A DNA stretch of 64,000 bases, taken from CAWALV01 sp963782965. GTDB lineage: Bacteria; Actinomycetota; Actinomycetes; Acidothermales; Acidothermaceae. Below, piece after piece: positions 1-8,884 of the stretch (position 1 is its first letter; every line of letters starts with the position of its first letter). Under the pieces are notes generated by a model. It was given only the letters and a program-made list of their open reading frames with translations, ran no database searches and was not told the origin of the DNA. The stretch spans positions 1,054,001 to 1,118,000 of the forward strand of contig CAWALV010000006.1 of assembly GCA_963782965.1 (NCBI GenBank). Reading direction: 5' to 3'. The position numbers and the translations under genes are program-made.

Positions 1-1176
1 GCCGGGGCGCTGCGCGAGGCCGGATTCGAGGGTCGGGTGGTGTTGATCGGGTCGGAGCGCGAGCGGCCCTATGAGCGCCCACCGTTGTCGAAGGGCTTCC
101 TCGCCGGCAAGGAGGCGAAGGAGAAGGCCTACGTCCACCCGGAGAACTTCTATGCCGACAACGGCATCGAGCTTCTCCTCGGCACCACCGTGCGTGCAGT
201 CCGGCGCGAGGAGCACCGGCTGGAGCTGGACGACCACGAATCGCTCCCGTACGACAAGCTGCTGCTGGCCACCGGTGCGACGCCCGTCCGGTTGCCGCTG
301 CCCGGTGACGGGCTTGCCGGCGTCCATTACCTGCGCACGATGGCCGACAGCGAAAGCTTGCGGGCCGACCTGTCGAAGGGTGGCGAGGTCGTCGTCGTCG
401 GTGGCGGGTGGATCGGGCTGGAAGTCGCCGCCGCTGCACGCGGCTACGGCTGCGACGTCACGCTTCTCGAACGCCAGCAGGCGCCGCTACTTGCCGCGCT
501 CGGTTCCGAACTCGGCGAGTTCTACGCGCAACTGCACCGCGACCACGGGGTCGAGATCAGGCTGGGCGTCGGTGCCGCCGAGTTCACCGGGCACGCCTCG
601 CTGAGTGGCGTGGTGGCCACCGACGGCCGGGTCATCGCGGCGAGCACCGGGGTCGTCGGCGCCGGCGTTCGCCCCAACGTCGAACTCGCGGTGGAGGCGG
701 GCCTGCTCGTCGAAGACGGCATCGTCGCCGACGAATACCTCTGCACGACCGATCCAGACATCTACGTGGCCGGCGACGTCGCGAACGCGCACAATCCGCT
801 CTTCGGCAGGCAGCTGCGGGTCGAGCATTGGGCCAACGCGAACGACCAGGGACCGGTCGCCGCGCGCAACATGCTCGGCAGGCAAGAGCCGTTCACGAAA
901 GCGCCGTACTTCTTCTCCGACCAGTACGACGTCGGCATGGAGTACTCGGGTCTGCTGCGCGCCGGCGACGAGTACCGGCTCGTCTATCGCGGCGACCCGG
1001 CCACGCGCGAGTTCTGTGTCTTCTGGCTGCACGATGGAAGCGTGGCCGCCGGCATGAACGTCAACGTGTGGGACGTCCACTCCGACATCCGAGCGCTCAT
1101 CAAGTCCGGCGTGACCGTCGATGCGGCTCGGCTCGCCGACCCGGCGGTGCCGATCGGCGAGGCCGCCCGGTCGTGA
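1..1176 (+). CDS. Ferredoxin reductase-type FAD/NAD(P)H oxidoreductase (5' end outside the window)
   Basis: The frame is open from base 1 with no start, so the N-terminal FAD-binding beta strand is cut off by the window edge. The visible protein has a second dinucleotide fold (VVVVGGGWIGLEVA, near residue 130), the ATG-type motif LLLATGATP, and the FAD-closing motif YVAGDVAN. After this comes a reductase C-terminal domain with the PYFFSDQYD segment typical of ferredoxin/rubredoxin reductases that serve Rieske dioxygenases or P450s. It would pass electrons from NAD(P)H to a ferredoxin. The partner is not in the window. Its TGA overlaps the GTG of the next gene, so the two are probably translationally coupled. 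Confidence 0.9.
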   Translation, partial: AGALREAGFEGRVVLIGSERERPYERPPLSKGFLAGKEAKEKAYVHPENFYADNGIELLLGTTVRAVRREEHRLELDDHESLPYDKLLLATGATPVRLPLPGDGLAGVHYLRTMADSESLRADLSKGGEVVVVGGGWIGLEVAAAARGYGCDVTLLERQQAPLLAALGSELGEFYAQLHRDHGVEIRLGVGAAEFTGHASLSGVVATDGRVIAASTGVVGAGVRPNVELAVEAGLLVEDGIVADEYLCTTDPDIYVAGDVANAHNPLFGRQLRVEHWANANDQGPVAARNMLGRQEPFTKAPYFFSDQYDVGMEYSGLLRAGDEYRLVYRGDPATREFCVFWLHDGSVAAGMNVNVWDVHSDIRALIKSGVTVDAARLADPAVPIGEAARS

Positions 1177-2510
1177 CTCTGCAGCAGCCGGGCGCCGGCC
1201 GGCCGGCGGCGTCCCCCGATGTGGAGTTCGTCCGGCCGGAACTGGTGCGGGCGCTGCGCCTGCGGGTGCTGCGACCCGGGCAGCCGTGGAGCAGCGTGGT
1301 GCACGACTACGACAGCTGGCCAGACACCTTCCACGTCGCCGCGTTCTCACCGCAGAACCTGATCGTGGCGTGCGCCACGTTCTACCCCGAACCGACCGAG
1401 GACGGGCGGGCGGCCTGGCGCCTGCGCGCGATGGCGAGCGCGCCTGAGGTCCGCGGTCAGGGCTACGGCGCGGCCTGCCTGCGTTACGGCCTGGCCGAGG
1501 TGCGCCGCCGCGGTGCCGCTCTCGTGTGGTGCAACGCACGTTCCGGCGCCGTCGGTTTCTACCAGCGGCTCGGCTTCGCCGTGGTGAGCGACGAGTTCGA
1601 CATCCCTTCGATCGGGCCGCACTACGTCATGGAGTACGACATGCCACAAGCGCCGGACGTCTTGCGCTACGCGGCTTTCACGACCGACCCCACCGGCGGC
1701 AACCCCGCAGGCATCGTGCTCGATGCCTCCGGGCTCCCCGGGCTCGACGAGCTGCGCATGCAACAGATCGCGCTCGAGGTCGGCTATTCCGAGACCGCAT
1801 TCCTGCGCAGCGCCGGCGACTCTCGGAGCTTCGACGTCCGCTACTTCTCGCCCACGACCGAGGTGGCGTTTTGCGGCCACGCGACGATCGCGAGCGGCGT
1901 CGCGTTGGGCGAGCGGCTCGGGCCCGGCAGGTTCGTCTTCCACATTCCGGCAGGCATCCTGCCCGTCGACGTCCAGCCGGACGACGGTGGGCTGCGCGCC
2001 ACCCTGACCAGCGTCGAGCCGGCCAGGGCGAAGCTCCCGGCCGAGGATCTCGACGCGGTGCTGGCGGCCCTGGCCTGGCGCCGCGAGGATCTCGACCGCG
2101 AGTTGCCTTCCGGCCTGGCCTTTGCCGGCAACTGGCATCCGGTGATCGCGGCGGCCACCCGCCAGCGGCTGGCGGCCCTCGACTACGACGTCGATGCCCT
2201 CGCCTCGCTCATGCGGGCCCGCGGTTGGACGTCGCTGCAGCTGGTCTGGCGCGAGACCGACAGCACCTTCTACGCCCGGAACCCGGCCCCGGCGGTCGGC
2301 ATCCTCGAGGACCCGGCCACCGGCTCCGCCGCAGCGGCGCTCGGTCACTACCTGCGCGAGGTCGGCGCGGTTCGACCGCCGGCGCGACTCACGGTTCACC
2401 AGGGCGACGACATGGGCCGCCCCAGCGTGCTCACCGTTGACATCGACGCCGATGATCAGCGCATCCGGGTCAGTGGATACGCCGTCCCGATCCCGCTGAT
2501 GAGCCCATAG
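1173..2510 (+). CDS. GNAT acetyltransferase fused to a PhzF-family isomerase
   Basis: The start is the GTG at 1173, overlapping the upstream TGA (GTGA). Residues about 15-155 form a GNAT domain with the acetyl-CoA loop RGQGYGAA and a closing GFYQRLGF segment. Residues about 160-445 form a PhzF/diaminopimelate epimerase-like domain with GGNPAGIVL, the catalytic-glutamate motif YSETAF, FCGHATIA and EDPATGSAAAALG. There is no stop between the halves, so the sequence predicts a single 445-residue polypeptide. An internal ATG at 1641, at the join, could give a separate PhzF product but has no clear Shine-Dalgarno. PhzF relatives catalyse isomerisation or epimerisation of small acids. The substrate here is unknown. 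Confidence 0.8.
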   Translation: MTLQQPGAGRPAASPDVEFVRPELVRALRLRVLRPGQPWSSVVHDYDSWPDTFHVAAFSPQNLIVACATFYPEPTEDGRAAWRLRAMASAPEVRGQGYGAACLRYGLAEVRRRGAALVWCNARSGAVGFYQRLGFAVVSDEFDIPSIGPHYVMEYDMPQAPDVLRYAAFTTDPTGGNPAGIVLDASGLPGLDELRMQQIALEVGYSETAFLRSAGDSRSFDVRYFSPTTEVAFCGHATIASGVALGERLGPGRFVFHIPAGILPVDVQPDDGGLRATLTSVEPARAKLPAEDLDAVLAALAWRREDLDRELPSGLAFAGNWHPVIAAATRQRLAALDYDVDALASLMRARGWTSLQLVWRETDSTFYARNPAPAVGILEDPATGSAAAALGHYLREVGAVRPPARLTVHQGDDMGRPSVLTVDIDADDQRIRVSGYAVPIPLMSP

Positions 2511-2519
2511 ACTCGCCGC

Positions 2520-4367
2520 GTGGCCGGCCGGATTCCTGACAGCGATATCGCCCGGGTGCGCGAGCTGTCGCCGGTCGCCGACGTCATCGCCGAGTTCGTC
2601 ACGCTGCGCAGCGCGGGCGGCGGGTCGCTCAAGGGGCTTTGCCCGTTCCACGACGAGCGGTCGCCGTCGTTCAACGTGACCCCGGCCCGTGGTTTTTGGC
2701 ACTGCTTCGGCTGTGGCGAGGGTGGCGACGTCATCAGTTTCGTGCAGAAGATCGACCACCTGTCGTTCACCGAGGCGATCGAGCGGTTGGCCTCCCGGGC
2801 CAACTACGAGCTGCACTACGAGCAAGGCGGCGCTTCGACCCGCGGCGCGCAGCAGGGCCAGCGGGCCCGTCTCGTCGAGGCCCACCACCTTGCCGCGCAG
2901 TACTTTGCCGAGCAGCTCAACACTCCCGAGGCCTCGATCGGCCGCCGCTTTCTCGAGGAGCGCGGCTTCGACGCCGCGGCCGCTCATCACTTCGGCGTCG
3001 GCTACGCCCCCAACGGCTGGGAACATCTCGTCAAACACTTGCGGACCAAAGGCTTTTCGGACGACGAGGTGCTGGCCGGTGGCCTTGCGAGCAAGGGTCA
3101 ACGCGGAATCATCGACCGGTTCCGCGGCCGGCTGGTGTGGCCCATCCGTGACGTCACGGGCGACACCGTCGGGTTCGGCGCGCGCAAGTTGCGTGACGAC
3201 GACGACGGCCCGAAGTACCTGAACACTCCCGAGACGCCGATCTACAAGAAGAGCCAAGTGCTCTACGGCGTCGACCTCGCGAAACGCGACATGGCGAAGG
3301 CTAGGCAGGCCGTCGTGGTCGAGGGTTACACCGACGTGATGGCGTGCCATCTCGCCGGCGTCACGACCGCCGTGGCAACGTGCGGCACTGCGTTCGGCGA
3401 GGAGCACGTGCGGCTGTTGCGGCGGCTGCTGCTCGACTCCGCCGAGTACGCAGGTGAGGTCATCTTCACCTTCGACGGCGACGCGGCCGGGCAGAAGGCT
3501 GCGCTGCGCGCGTTCGAAAGCGACCAGAAGTTCGTCACGAACACGTTCGTCGCGATCAGCCCCGACGGCATGGACCCCTGCGAGCTGCGTATCGCCAAGG
3601 GCGACGCCGCGGTGCGCGATATGGTCGCGCGCCGCCAGCCATTGTTCGAGTTCGCGGTGCGCAGCGTGCTGCACGGGTTCGATCTGGAGATCCCTGAGGG
3701 CCGGGTGGGTGCGCTCGACCGCACGATCCCGCTCATCGCCCGCATCAAGGACGGCTCGCTGCGCGACGAATATGCGCGCCGCCTCGCCGGTTGGGTCGGT
3801 GCGCCGAACGAGATGGACGTCGTCGAGCGGGTGCGTCGCGCCGGCCGGGGCGCGGCGCCGGCACGAGCGCGCCAAGAAAGCACGCGACCCGACCCGCGCG
3901 ACCCCGCCCTGCAGGTGGAGCGCGAGGCGTTGAAGCTCGCCGTCCAACGACCGGCGTTGTTCGGGCCGGCATTCGACGCTCTCGACGCCGAGGCGTTCAG
4001 CGCGCCGGCCTACGCCGAGGTGCGTGACGTCATCGCGAAGGCGGGCGGCACCGGGTCGACCCCAGGCGGTGATACCTGGGTGAACGCCGTCCTCGAGGCA
4101 GCGCCCGATGACCGGGTGCGCGGCCTGGTCACCGAACTGGTCGTCGAGCCGGTGTTGACGGCGGTGGAGCCCGATGCACGCTACGCCGCCGCGCAGCTGG
4201 CACGCCTTCGGGTGCGCGCGGTCGACCGCCAGATCGGTGAGGTCAAGTCGCGGCTGCAGCGGATGAACCCGGTCGAGCAGCCGACCGACTACGACCGGTT
4301 GTTCGCTGAGCTCGTGACGCTGGAGAAGCGCCGCCGCGACGATCTCGAAAGCGGCCTCGGCAGCTGA
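2520..4367 (+). CDS. dnaG: DNA primase DnaG
   Basis: This 615-residue protein makes the RNA primers for DNA replication. It starts at GTG 2520, about ten bases after the preceding stop. An N-terminal CHC2 zinc ribbon has ligands C41, H44, C62 and C65 (CPFH...HCFGCG). The DnaG catalytic core follows, then a Toprim domain with the acidic motifs VVVEGYTDVM (about residue 265) and FDGDAAG (about 318). The C-terminal part is the helicase-binding region, less conserved as usual. A sigma-70 gene follows about 100 bp downstream, reminiscent of the macromolecular synthesis order dnaG-rpoD. Confidence 0.97.
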   Translation: MAGRIPDSDIARVRELSPVADVIAEFVTLRSAGGGSLKGLCPFHDERSPSFNVTPARGFWHCFGCGEGGDVISFVQKIDHLSFTEAIERLASRANYELHYEQGGASTRGAQQGQRARLVEAHHLAAQYFAEQLNTPEASIGRRFLEERGFDAAAAHHFGVGYAPNGWEHLVKHLRTKGFSDDEVLAGGLASKGQRGIIDRFRGRLVWPIRDVTGDTVGFGARKLRDDDDGPKYLNTPETPIYKKSQVLYGVDLAKRDMAKARQAVVVEGYTDVMACHLAGVTTAVATCGTAFGEEHVRLLRRLLLDSAEYAGEVIFTFDGDAAGQKAALRAFESDQKFVTNTFVAISPDGMDPCELRIAKGDAAVRDMVARRQPLFEFAVRSVLHGFDLEIPEGRVGALDRTIPLIARIKDGSLRDEYARRLAGWVGAPNEMDVVERVRRAGRGAAPARARQESTRPDPRDPALQVEREALKLAVQRPALFGPAFDALDAEAFSAPAYAEVRDVIAKAGGTGSTPGGDTWVNAVLEAAPDDRVRGLVTELVVEPVLTAVEPDARYAAAQLARLRVRAVDRQIGEVKSRLQRMNPVEQPTDYDRLFAELVTLEKRRRDDLESGLGS

Positions 4368-4382
4368 GCGCGCAAGCGGGTC

Positions 4383-4399
4383 ATGATGCCCCACATCAT
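4383..4399. repeat. Short perfect inverted repeat between dnaG and the sigma gene
   Basis: ATGATG and CATCAT flank a five-base spacer (CCCCA) in the 96-bp gap between dnaG and the downstream sigma gene. It could be an operator or the stem of a weak hairpin. No T-tract follows, so it does not look like an intrinsic terminator. The function is unknown. Confidence 0.35.
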
Positions 4400-4463
4400 C
4401 AGATGCCGCGCCGCTTTTTCCCAGATTGCTTCGCAGCTGCGCTGAGCGCTGCAGACTGGCCCC

Positions 4464-5444
4464 GTGACGATGTTCGTGGCAGAAGATGCGACGGCCGGCG
4501 CGGTCTCCGACGCCCGCCTTCCGCGCCAGGTCGATCGCCAGGTGGACTCGATACGGCTCTACCTGAAGGACATCGGGCGGGTGCCGCTCCTCACCGCCGA
4601 GCAGGAGGTCGACCTCGCCAAGCGCATCGAAGCTGGGCTGTTCGCCGACGAGAAGCTCGCCTGCGCCGGGATGCTGACGGCGTCGCTGCGCCATGATCTG
4701 GAGTCGATCGTCCGTGACGGCGAACTCGCGAAAGCGGCTCTCATCGAGGCGAACCTGCGCCTCGTCGTCTCGGCCGCCAGAACGTACGCCGGCCGCGGGT
4801 TGTCGCTGCTGGACCTTGTGCAAGAAGGCAACGTCGGGCTGATCCGCGCGGTCGAGAAGTTCGACTACGCGAGGGGCTACAAGTTCTCGACGTATGCGAT
4901 CTGGTGGATCCGCCAGGCGATCATCCGCGCGATCGCCGAGCAGTCGCGCGTGATTCGCGTTCCGGCGCACCTGGCCGACCTGCTCAGCCGGCTCAGGCGC
5001 ACGCAGCGCGAGCTCGCGCAGCAGTACGGGCGCGAGGCGTCGGTCGAAGAGCTGGCGCTGGCACTCGACCTCTCGCCCGAGCGGATCGTGGAACTCCAGG
5101 CGATCGCGCGGGAGCCGATCTCGTTCGAGTCACCGATCGGGGACACCGACGCGACGCTTGCCGACCTGATTGAGGACGCCGACGCGGTAACCCCGTGCGA
5201 CGCAGCGACGTCGACCGTGATGCTCGACCAGTTGCGCGACGTGCTCCACTCGCTGGCCGAGCGCGAGCGGCGGGTGCTGGAGATGCGCTTCGGGTTGGTC
5301 GACGGGCGCCCTCAGACGCTCGAGGAGGTGGGCCGCCAACTCGGCGTCACCCGCGAACGCATCCGCCAGATCGAGAACAAGACGCTGGCGAAGTTGCGGC
5401 GCCCCGAGTCGGCGATGCAGTTGCGCGACTGCCTCGTCGATTGA
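4464..5444 (+). CDS. Sigma-70 family RNA polymerase sigma factor (group 1/2, HrdB/SigB-like)
   Basis: The protein has 326 residues. Region 1.2 is near residues 27-58 (DSIRLYLKDIGRVPLL). Region 2 includes the -10 recognition helix (GYKFSTYAIWWIRQAI). Region 3 follows, and region 4 has the -35 helix-turn-helix (LGVTRERIRQIENKTLAKLR). It lacks the long N-terminal extension of principal sigma factors such as HrdB or SigA, so it may be a group 2, principal-like factor. GTG 4464 is used here; ATG 4470 is also possible. No Shine-Dalgarno is visible, so a leaderless message is possible. It faces a convergent YtxH-like gene downstream. Confidence 0.93.
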   Translation: MTMFVAEDATAGAVSDARLPRQVDRQVDSIRLYLKDIGRVPLLTAEQEVDLAKRIEAGLFADEKLACAGMLTASLRHDLESIVRDGELAKAALIEANLRLVVSAARTYAGRGLSLLDLVQEGNVGLIRAVEKFDYARGYKFSTYAIWWIRQAIIRAIAEQSRVIRVPAHLADLLSRLRRTQRELAQQYGREASVEELALALDLSPERIVELQAIAREPISFESPIGDTDATLADLIEDADAVTPCDAATSTVMLDQLRDVLHSLAERERRVLEMRFGLVDGRPQTLEEVGRQLGVTRERIRQIENKTLAKLRRPESAMQLRDCLVD

Positions 5445-5469
5445 CGGCGACGAACCCGCTGAGCAGCTA

Positions 5470-5484
5470 AGCGGCTAAGCCGCT
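5470..5484. terminator. Candidate bidirectional terminator hairpin
   Basis: AGCGGC-TAA-GCCGCT forms a 6-bp stem with a 3-base loop in the 38-bp gap between two convergent genes. Its position suits termination of both. It lacks a T-tract, as is common for actinobacterial terminators, and overlaps the last bases of the minus-strand gene. Confidence 0.4.
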
Positions 5485-5839
5485 ACTCCGCCACACCGTT
5501 GGTCGGCGCCGTCTCGGCGGTCAGGTCGACCGTGTGGTGTCCGAGCCGGCCGGAGACGAGGTGCGACATGCGGCCGGGCAGCTTGCTGCTCATGCGGTCG
5601 GCGAAGTCGTGACCGAAGGCGTCGGTCTTGTCGTGCATCATGCGCCGAGCCTGGTTGCCCAACTCGGCGGCGCGGGCGCGCGCCTGTGCCTGCATCCGCT
5701 CAGTGGTCTGCTGGACGGTTGGGTTGCGCGAGACGGTTGCGGTGACCCGCTTGATCTGCTCGTAGCGCTCGCGGCCGGCCTTGGTGCCGAGCAGGTATCC
5801 GACACCAAACCCGAGGACGAGTCCGATCCGAAATCGCAT
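5483..5839 (-). CDS. YtxH-like small protein with an N-terminal hydrophobic segment
   Basis: The ATG at 5839 follows a strong AAGGAG, which decides the start over longer readings. The 118-residue product begins with a short hydrophobic glycine-rich segment (GLVLGFGVGYLLGTKAGRER), the hallmark of YtxH-like proteins, then a charged, probably helical stretch (about residues 25-85) and a variable tail. It is probably anchored in the membrane by the N-terminus. YtxH-type proteins are associated with stress in other bacteria, but the biochemical role is not known. Confidence 0.75.
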   Translation of the reverse strand: MRFRIGLVLGFGVGYLLGTKAGRERYEQIKRVTATVSRNPTVQQTTERMQAQARARAAELGNQARRMMHDKTDAFGHDFADRMSSKLPGRMSHLVSGRLGHHTVDLTAETAPTNGVAE

Positions 5840-6045
5840 GGCTTCGCTCCTTGCCGTTCGCCTGTCCTGCTGCTTGATCCCGGCGGGATCTCCCTGATCA
5901 GACGCTATCCCTGCTGCGGCGCCCGGTCGAGCGGGCGGGGAGAGCAAGGGCGCTGCGCAACCTCCCGGAGCGACCCCGGGCCCGCCGATCAGGCGCGCCC
6001 GTACGGTACCCTGACGTGGCAGTTGGGGCCGTTTGCCGGCCCCGA

Positions 6046-6121
6046 TCCCGCGTAGCTCAATTGGCAGAGCGTCCGGCTGTTAACCGGCAGGTTATAGGTT
6101 CGAGTCCTATCGCGGGAGCCA
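6046..6121 (+). tRNA. tRNA-Asn (anticodon GTT)
   Basis: The acceptor arm TCCCGCG pairs with CGCGGGA. The D arm GCTC/GAGC, the anticodon loop CTGTTAA (anticodon GTT) and the T arm with GGTTCGAGTCC are all present. The mature body is 6046-6118, and CCA (6119-6121) is encoded, unlike in the other two tRNA genes in this window. Confidence 0.95.
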
Positions 6122-6157
6122 CCCGAAATCCGAGCCCCGACGCTGGCGCCGTGCTGA

Positions 6158-7315
6158 TCAGTGGTGGCGCGGCGGCACCGGGATCGCTGCAACCGGGTCG
6201 GCCGATCCCGACGGAGAGACTGGCGACGCAGAAGGCGAGACGGACGCCGAGTGCGGGCCGTCGCCCCCGGGAAGGCACGTCACACCGACGCACTGCAGCG
6301 GGTTGCCGTTGCCGTGCGCGCGGTTGCCGCCGCCGTCCATCACGCCAGGTACGTCCAAGCCGAGGTCGCTGTTTCGATCGGCCCTGTTCGACGCGACGTT
6401 GATGGCGCCGAGGATCGACGGATAGGGCGACCCGTCGTCCAACGTGGTTCCGCGTGCGTACATGCCGGAGCGAGCGAGCACCGCGTCGCCGCCGAAGCCG
6501 TTACGGGTCAACGCGTTGTGCGCGAACGTCATCTGTGGCGCGCAGACCTCGAAGGAATAGCACGACAGCTCGACGGCGACACCGGGGCCGCCGTTGCCTT
6601 CGAAGGTGTTGTTCTCGACCGTCGTGCCGACGAGCGGCGCGTTGCCGGGGACGGACTCGCCGACATAGCCCTGCACCGTGAGCCCGGCCGCGGAATTGCC
6701 GACGAAGTGGTCTTTGCGGATCACCGTGTGCCGCACGGCCTCGTCGTTCTCGTCGAAGAGGCTGACGCCGGTCAGGTTGCGTACGAAACGATCGCTTTCG
6801 AGCCGCACGTCGTTGCTCTCCTGAACGCTGATCGCGATCTGGTTGCCGGCGAACTCGGAGTTGACGACGCGGCCGACGTTTCCGAAGTAGAAGTCGAGCG
6901 CGACCGCGCTGCTGACGTCGACGAACCGGCTGTTCTCCGCGACGAAGTTCGAACCCGCCTCGATGAGGAAGTCGGGCACGGCATCGGGTGCCGATCGCAC
7001 CGTCACCCGCGAGAGCGTGACGGCGTTCCCGAAGTACGCGGCGGTGAGGTTCAGGGTGCCGTTCTTGATGGTGAGGTCGTAGCCGTTGGGTGTGGTGATC
7101 ACTCCGCTGAACGTGTGGTGGTCGAGGTCCAGCGACTCGTGGCTGGTGCCCCAGTCGAGGTTGCAGGTGGTGTCGTCGATCAGGCGGTAGCCGCCCGGCG
7201 CGGCGACGACCCCGGAGCAGTCGAGCGGAGTGCTGGAGGCTGCTTGGCTGGCAGGTGCGGCTAGGACGACGACGCCCGCGGCGGTAACTCCGGCGAGCAG
7301 AAAACGGCCCCGCAT
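6158..7315 (-). CDS. Secreted right-handed beta-helix repeat protein
   Basis: The ATG at 7315 follows a GAGGGGG ribosome-binding site. The 385-residue product has a signal peptide of about 25 residues (hydrophobic AGVTAAGVVVLAAPASQA, then AxA-type cleavage). The body (about residues 50-330) is made of short repeats rich in N-x-F, N-x-A and V-x-N patterns, as in NosD/pectate-lyase-type parallel beta-helices. Four cysteines lie in pairs in the mature part. The tail is low-complexity Ser/Pro. Such proteins bind or cleave polysaccharides at the cell surface. No catalytic residues can be assigned, so activity is not claimed. Confidence 0.75.
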   Translation of the reverse strand: MRGRFLLAGVTAAGVVVLAAPASQAASSTPLDCSGVVAAPGGYRLIDDTTCNLDWGTSHESLDLDHHTFSGVITTPNGYDLTIKNGTLNLTAAYFGNAVTLSRVTVRSAPDAVPDFLIEAGSNFVAENSRFVDVSSAVALDFYFGNVGRVVNSEFAGNQIAISVQESNDVRLESDRFVRNLTGVSLFDENDEAVRHTVIRKDHFVGNSAAGLTVQGYVGESVPGNAPLVGTTVENNTFEGNGGPGVAVELSCYSFEVCAPQMTFAHNALTRNGFGGDAVLARSGMYARGTTLDDGSPYPSILGAINVASNRADRNSDLGLDVPGVMDGGGNRAHGNGNPLQCVGVTCLPGGDGPHSASVSPSASPVSPSGSADPVAAIPVPPRHH

Positions 7316-7810
7316 GACGACCCCCTCGTGAGCGACCTGGCGCAGGCCGGAATCCTTCCAGCCCGCCGACGGACTGTCCAGCTTATGGCGTCACGCATGA
7401 TCCGCGCGGTTCACGCCGGCCTGGACGCTTGCCGCGAAGTTCGTCACGTTCCCCCGACGCGCCGAACGGCTGCCGGGTCGAGCACCAGGGTTCAGCATTT
7501 GCGCAGGTCAGCGCGCAATTCGCGCAGTAGCGCGCGGCTAATTCGCCAGGTATCGTGTGCGGTCGAACTGAGCAGACAGTTCGCCCTTGACCCGCGACCC
7601 GCGCCCCGTGAGCAACGGCTCGCGGGAGCAACATGCAGTGCCGATTCGTTTCTCCGCTGACCGGTGTGCCGACCGGTACGCAGCATGAAGGCAGGGGCAA
7701 ATGACTGAGTCTGTTCAGGCCGCCCGGCTCATGACGAAGCACGGGGCCTGGCTGCTGGACAGCCGTGGCGCGCTCAACGCCGCGGCGGAGCCGCCGCCTG
7801 CCCGGCGCGC
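7316..7810. other. Intergenic region between two divergent genes
   Basis: This region of about 500 bp separates the divergent beta-helix and PP2C genes. It is slightly lower in GC than its surroundings. I found no convincing gene. An open frame starting at ATG 7701 has an AGGGGCAA sequence just upstream but no recognisable product. The GC-rich run near 7590-7640 looks structured, but I could not match it to a known riboswitch. Confidence 0.5.
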
Positions 7811-8875
7811 ATGCGACGGCCGACTGCAACCGTGCGACGGCCTGACATGCGCCCCCGCCCGTCTCCTGTCGTCCTCGTGGCTGCGGCATGGCTCGCCGTT
7901 GTCGCGGCGGTGGCCTTTTCCATGTCGTCGGTGGTGCTCTCGCCACTTTTCGCCGTCGCCCCGTTGATCGTGGCGGCGGCGGCTTCCGCGCGGTACGCGG
8001 CCGGCTTCGCCGTGGTCGCCATCGCTTTGACCGTCGCACTGGGGGCCGAGCGGGGTGTTGACGGCTCGGGGCAGCAGTTGGTTCGCGTCAGCACGGTCGT
8101 TCTGGTCGGCGGCGCCGCGGTGATCCTGGCGATACTGCGGGTGCGCCGCGAGGGCCGGCTTGTGCGCATAACCGCGATCGCGGACGCCGCGCAGCGGGCG
8201 ATCGTGCCGACGGTGCCGAGCCGACTGGCCGGCGTCGCCATCGCCGCCCGCTACGAGTCGGCGACCCACGAGGCACGCGTTGGCGGCGACTTCTACGACG
8301 CTGTCGAAGTCGCGGACGGGCTTCGCGTCATCATCGGCGACGTGCGCGGCAAAGGCCTGGAGGCCGTCCAGCACGCGGCGCGGGTGATCCAGGCATTCCG
8401 CCAGTCCGCGGGGTCGGCGCCCGACGTCGCCGTCCTCGCCAAACAGCTGAACGCACGCCTGCTGCCACACTTCGGCGACGAGGACTTCGTCACGGCGTTG
8501 ATCATCGAGGCCGCCCCGGATGGCACCCTTCAGATCGTCAACTGCGGTCACCACCCGGCCATCCTCTCCGAGCCGGACGGCACTTCTCGCAGCATCGACG
8601 GCGCCCATGCACTGCCCCTGGGTCTCGCTGACGATTTCCCTGTCGTGAGCGTGGAGTGGCCGGTGCGTGGTCGGCTTCTCCTCTACACCGACGGGCTCGT
8701 CGAGGCGCGCGATCACCTCGGTAACTTTCTCGAGAGCCGCCGCATCCTCGAGTCGCTTCAGTTGCCGACCACGGAACAGGCCCTGGACAGGATCGTGGAG
8801 ACGTTGTTCGTGCACGTGCACCGCAAGGAGCTGGCGGATGACCTCGCGCTGCTGCTGCTCGAACGGCTGACCTGA
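7811..8875 (+). CDS. Membrane-bound PP2C/SpoIIE-type serine phosphatase
   Basis: About 354 residues: three hydrophobic segments within roughly residues 20-110, then a SpoIIE/PP2C phosphatase domain. The metal-binding motifs are all present: GGDFYDAV, GDVRGKGLEA, YTDGLVEARD and ADDLALLLL. These enzymes dephosphorylate anti-sigma-factor antagonists in partner-switching pathways. There is no sensory domain other than the membrane part, which may itself sense. The start is uncertain: ATG 7811 or ATG 7847. It converges with the GGDEF-EAL gene downstream. No anti-sigma or antagonist gene is adjacent. Confidence 0.88.
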   Translation: MRRPTATVRRPDMRPRPSPVVLVAAAWLAVVAAVAFSMSSVVLSPLFAVAPLIVAAAASARYAAGFAVVAIALTVALGAERGVDGSGQQLVRVSTVVLVGGAAVILAILRVRREGRLVRITAIADAAQRAIVPTVPSRLAGVAIAARYESATHEARVGGDFYDAVEVADGLRVIIGDVRGKGLEAVQHAARVIQAFRQSAGSAPDVAVLAKQLNARLLPHFGDEDFVTALIIEAAPDGTLQIVNCGHHPAILSEPDGTSRSIDGAHALPLGLADDFPVVSVEWPVRGRLLLYTDGLVEARDHLGNFLESRRILESLQLPTTEQALDRIVETLFVHVHRKELADDLALLLLERLT

Positions 8876-8884
8876 GCCGAGCGC

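Noticed and set aside
408..1172. A 5' extension of the GNAT-PhzF frame into the flavoprotein gene
   Set aside because: The extension is an arginine-rich out-of-frame reading of the flavoprotein. The GTG at 1173 overlaps its stop and gives the expected GNAT start.
1347..4970. A 1207-codon open frame on the minus strand
   Set aside because: It is a shadow of the GNAT-PhzF, dnaG and sigma genes. High GC creates long antisense frames; composition is arginine/alanine-rich without any domain.
7580..7700. A possible second-messenger (c-di-GMP or c-di-AMP) riboswitch upstream of the PP2C gene
   Set aside because: The GC-rich, structured-looking stretch has AGGGGCAAATG-like pieces, but I could not align it to the cores of the known switches.
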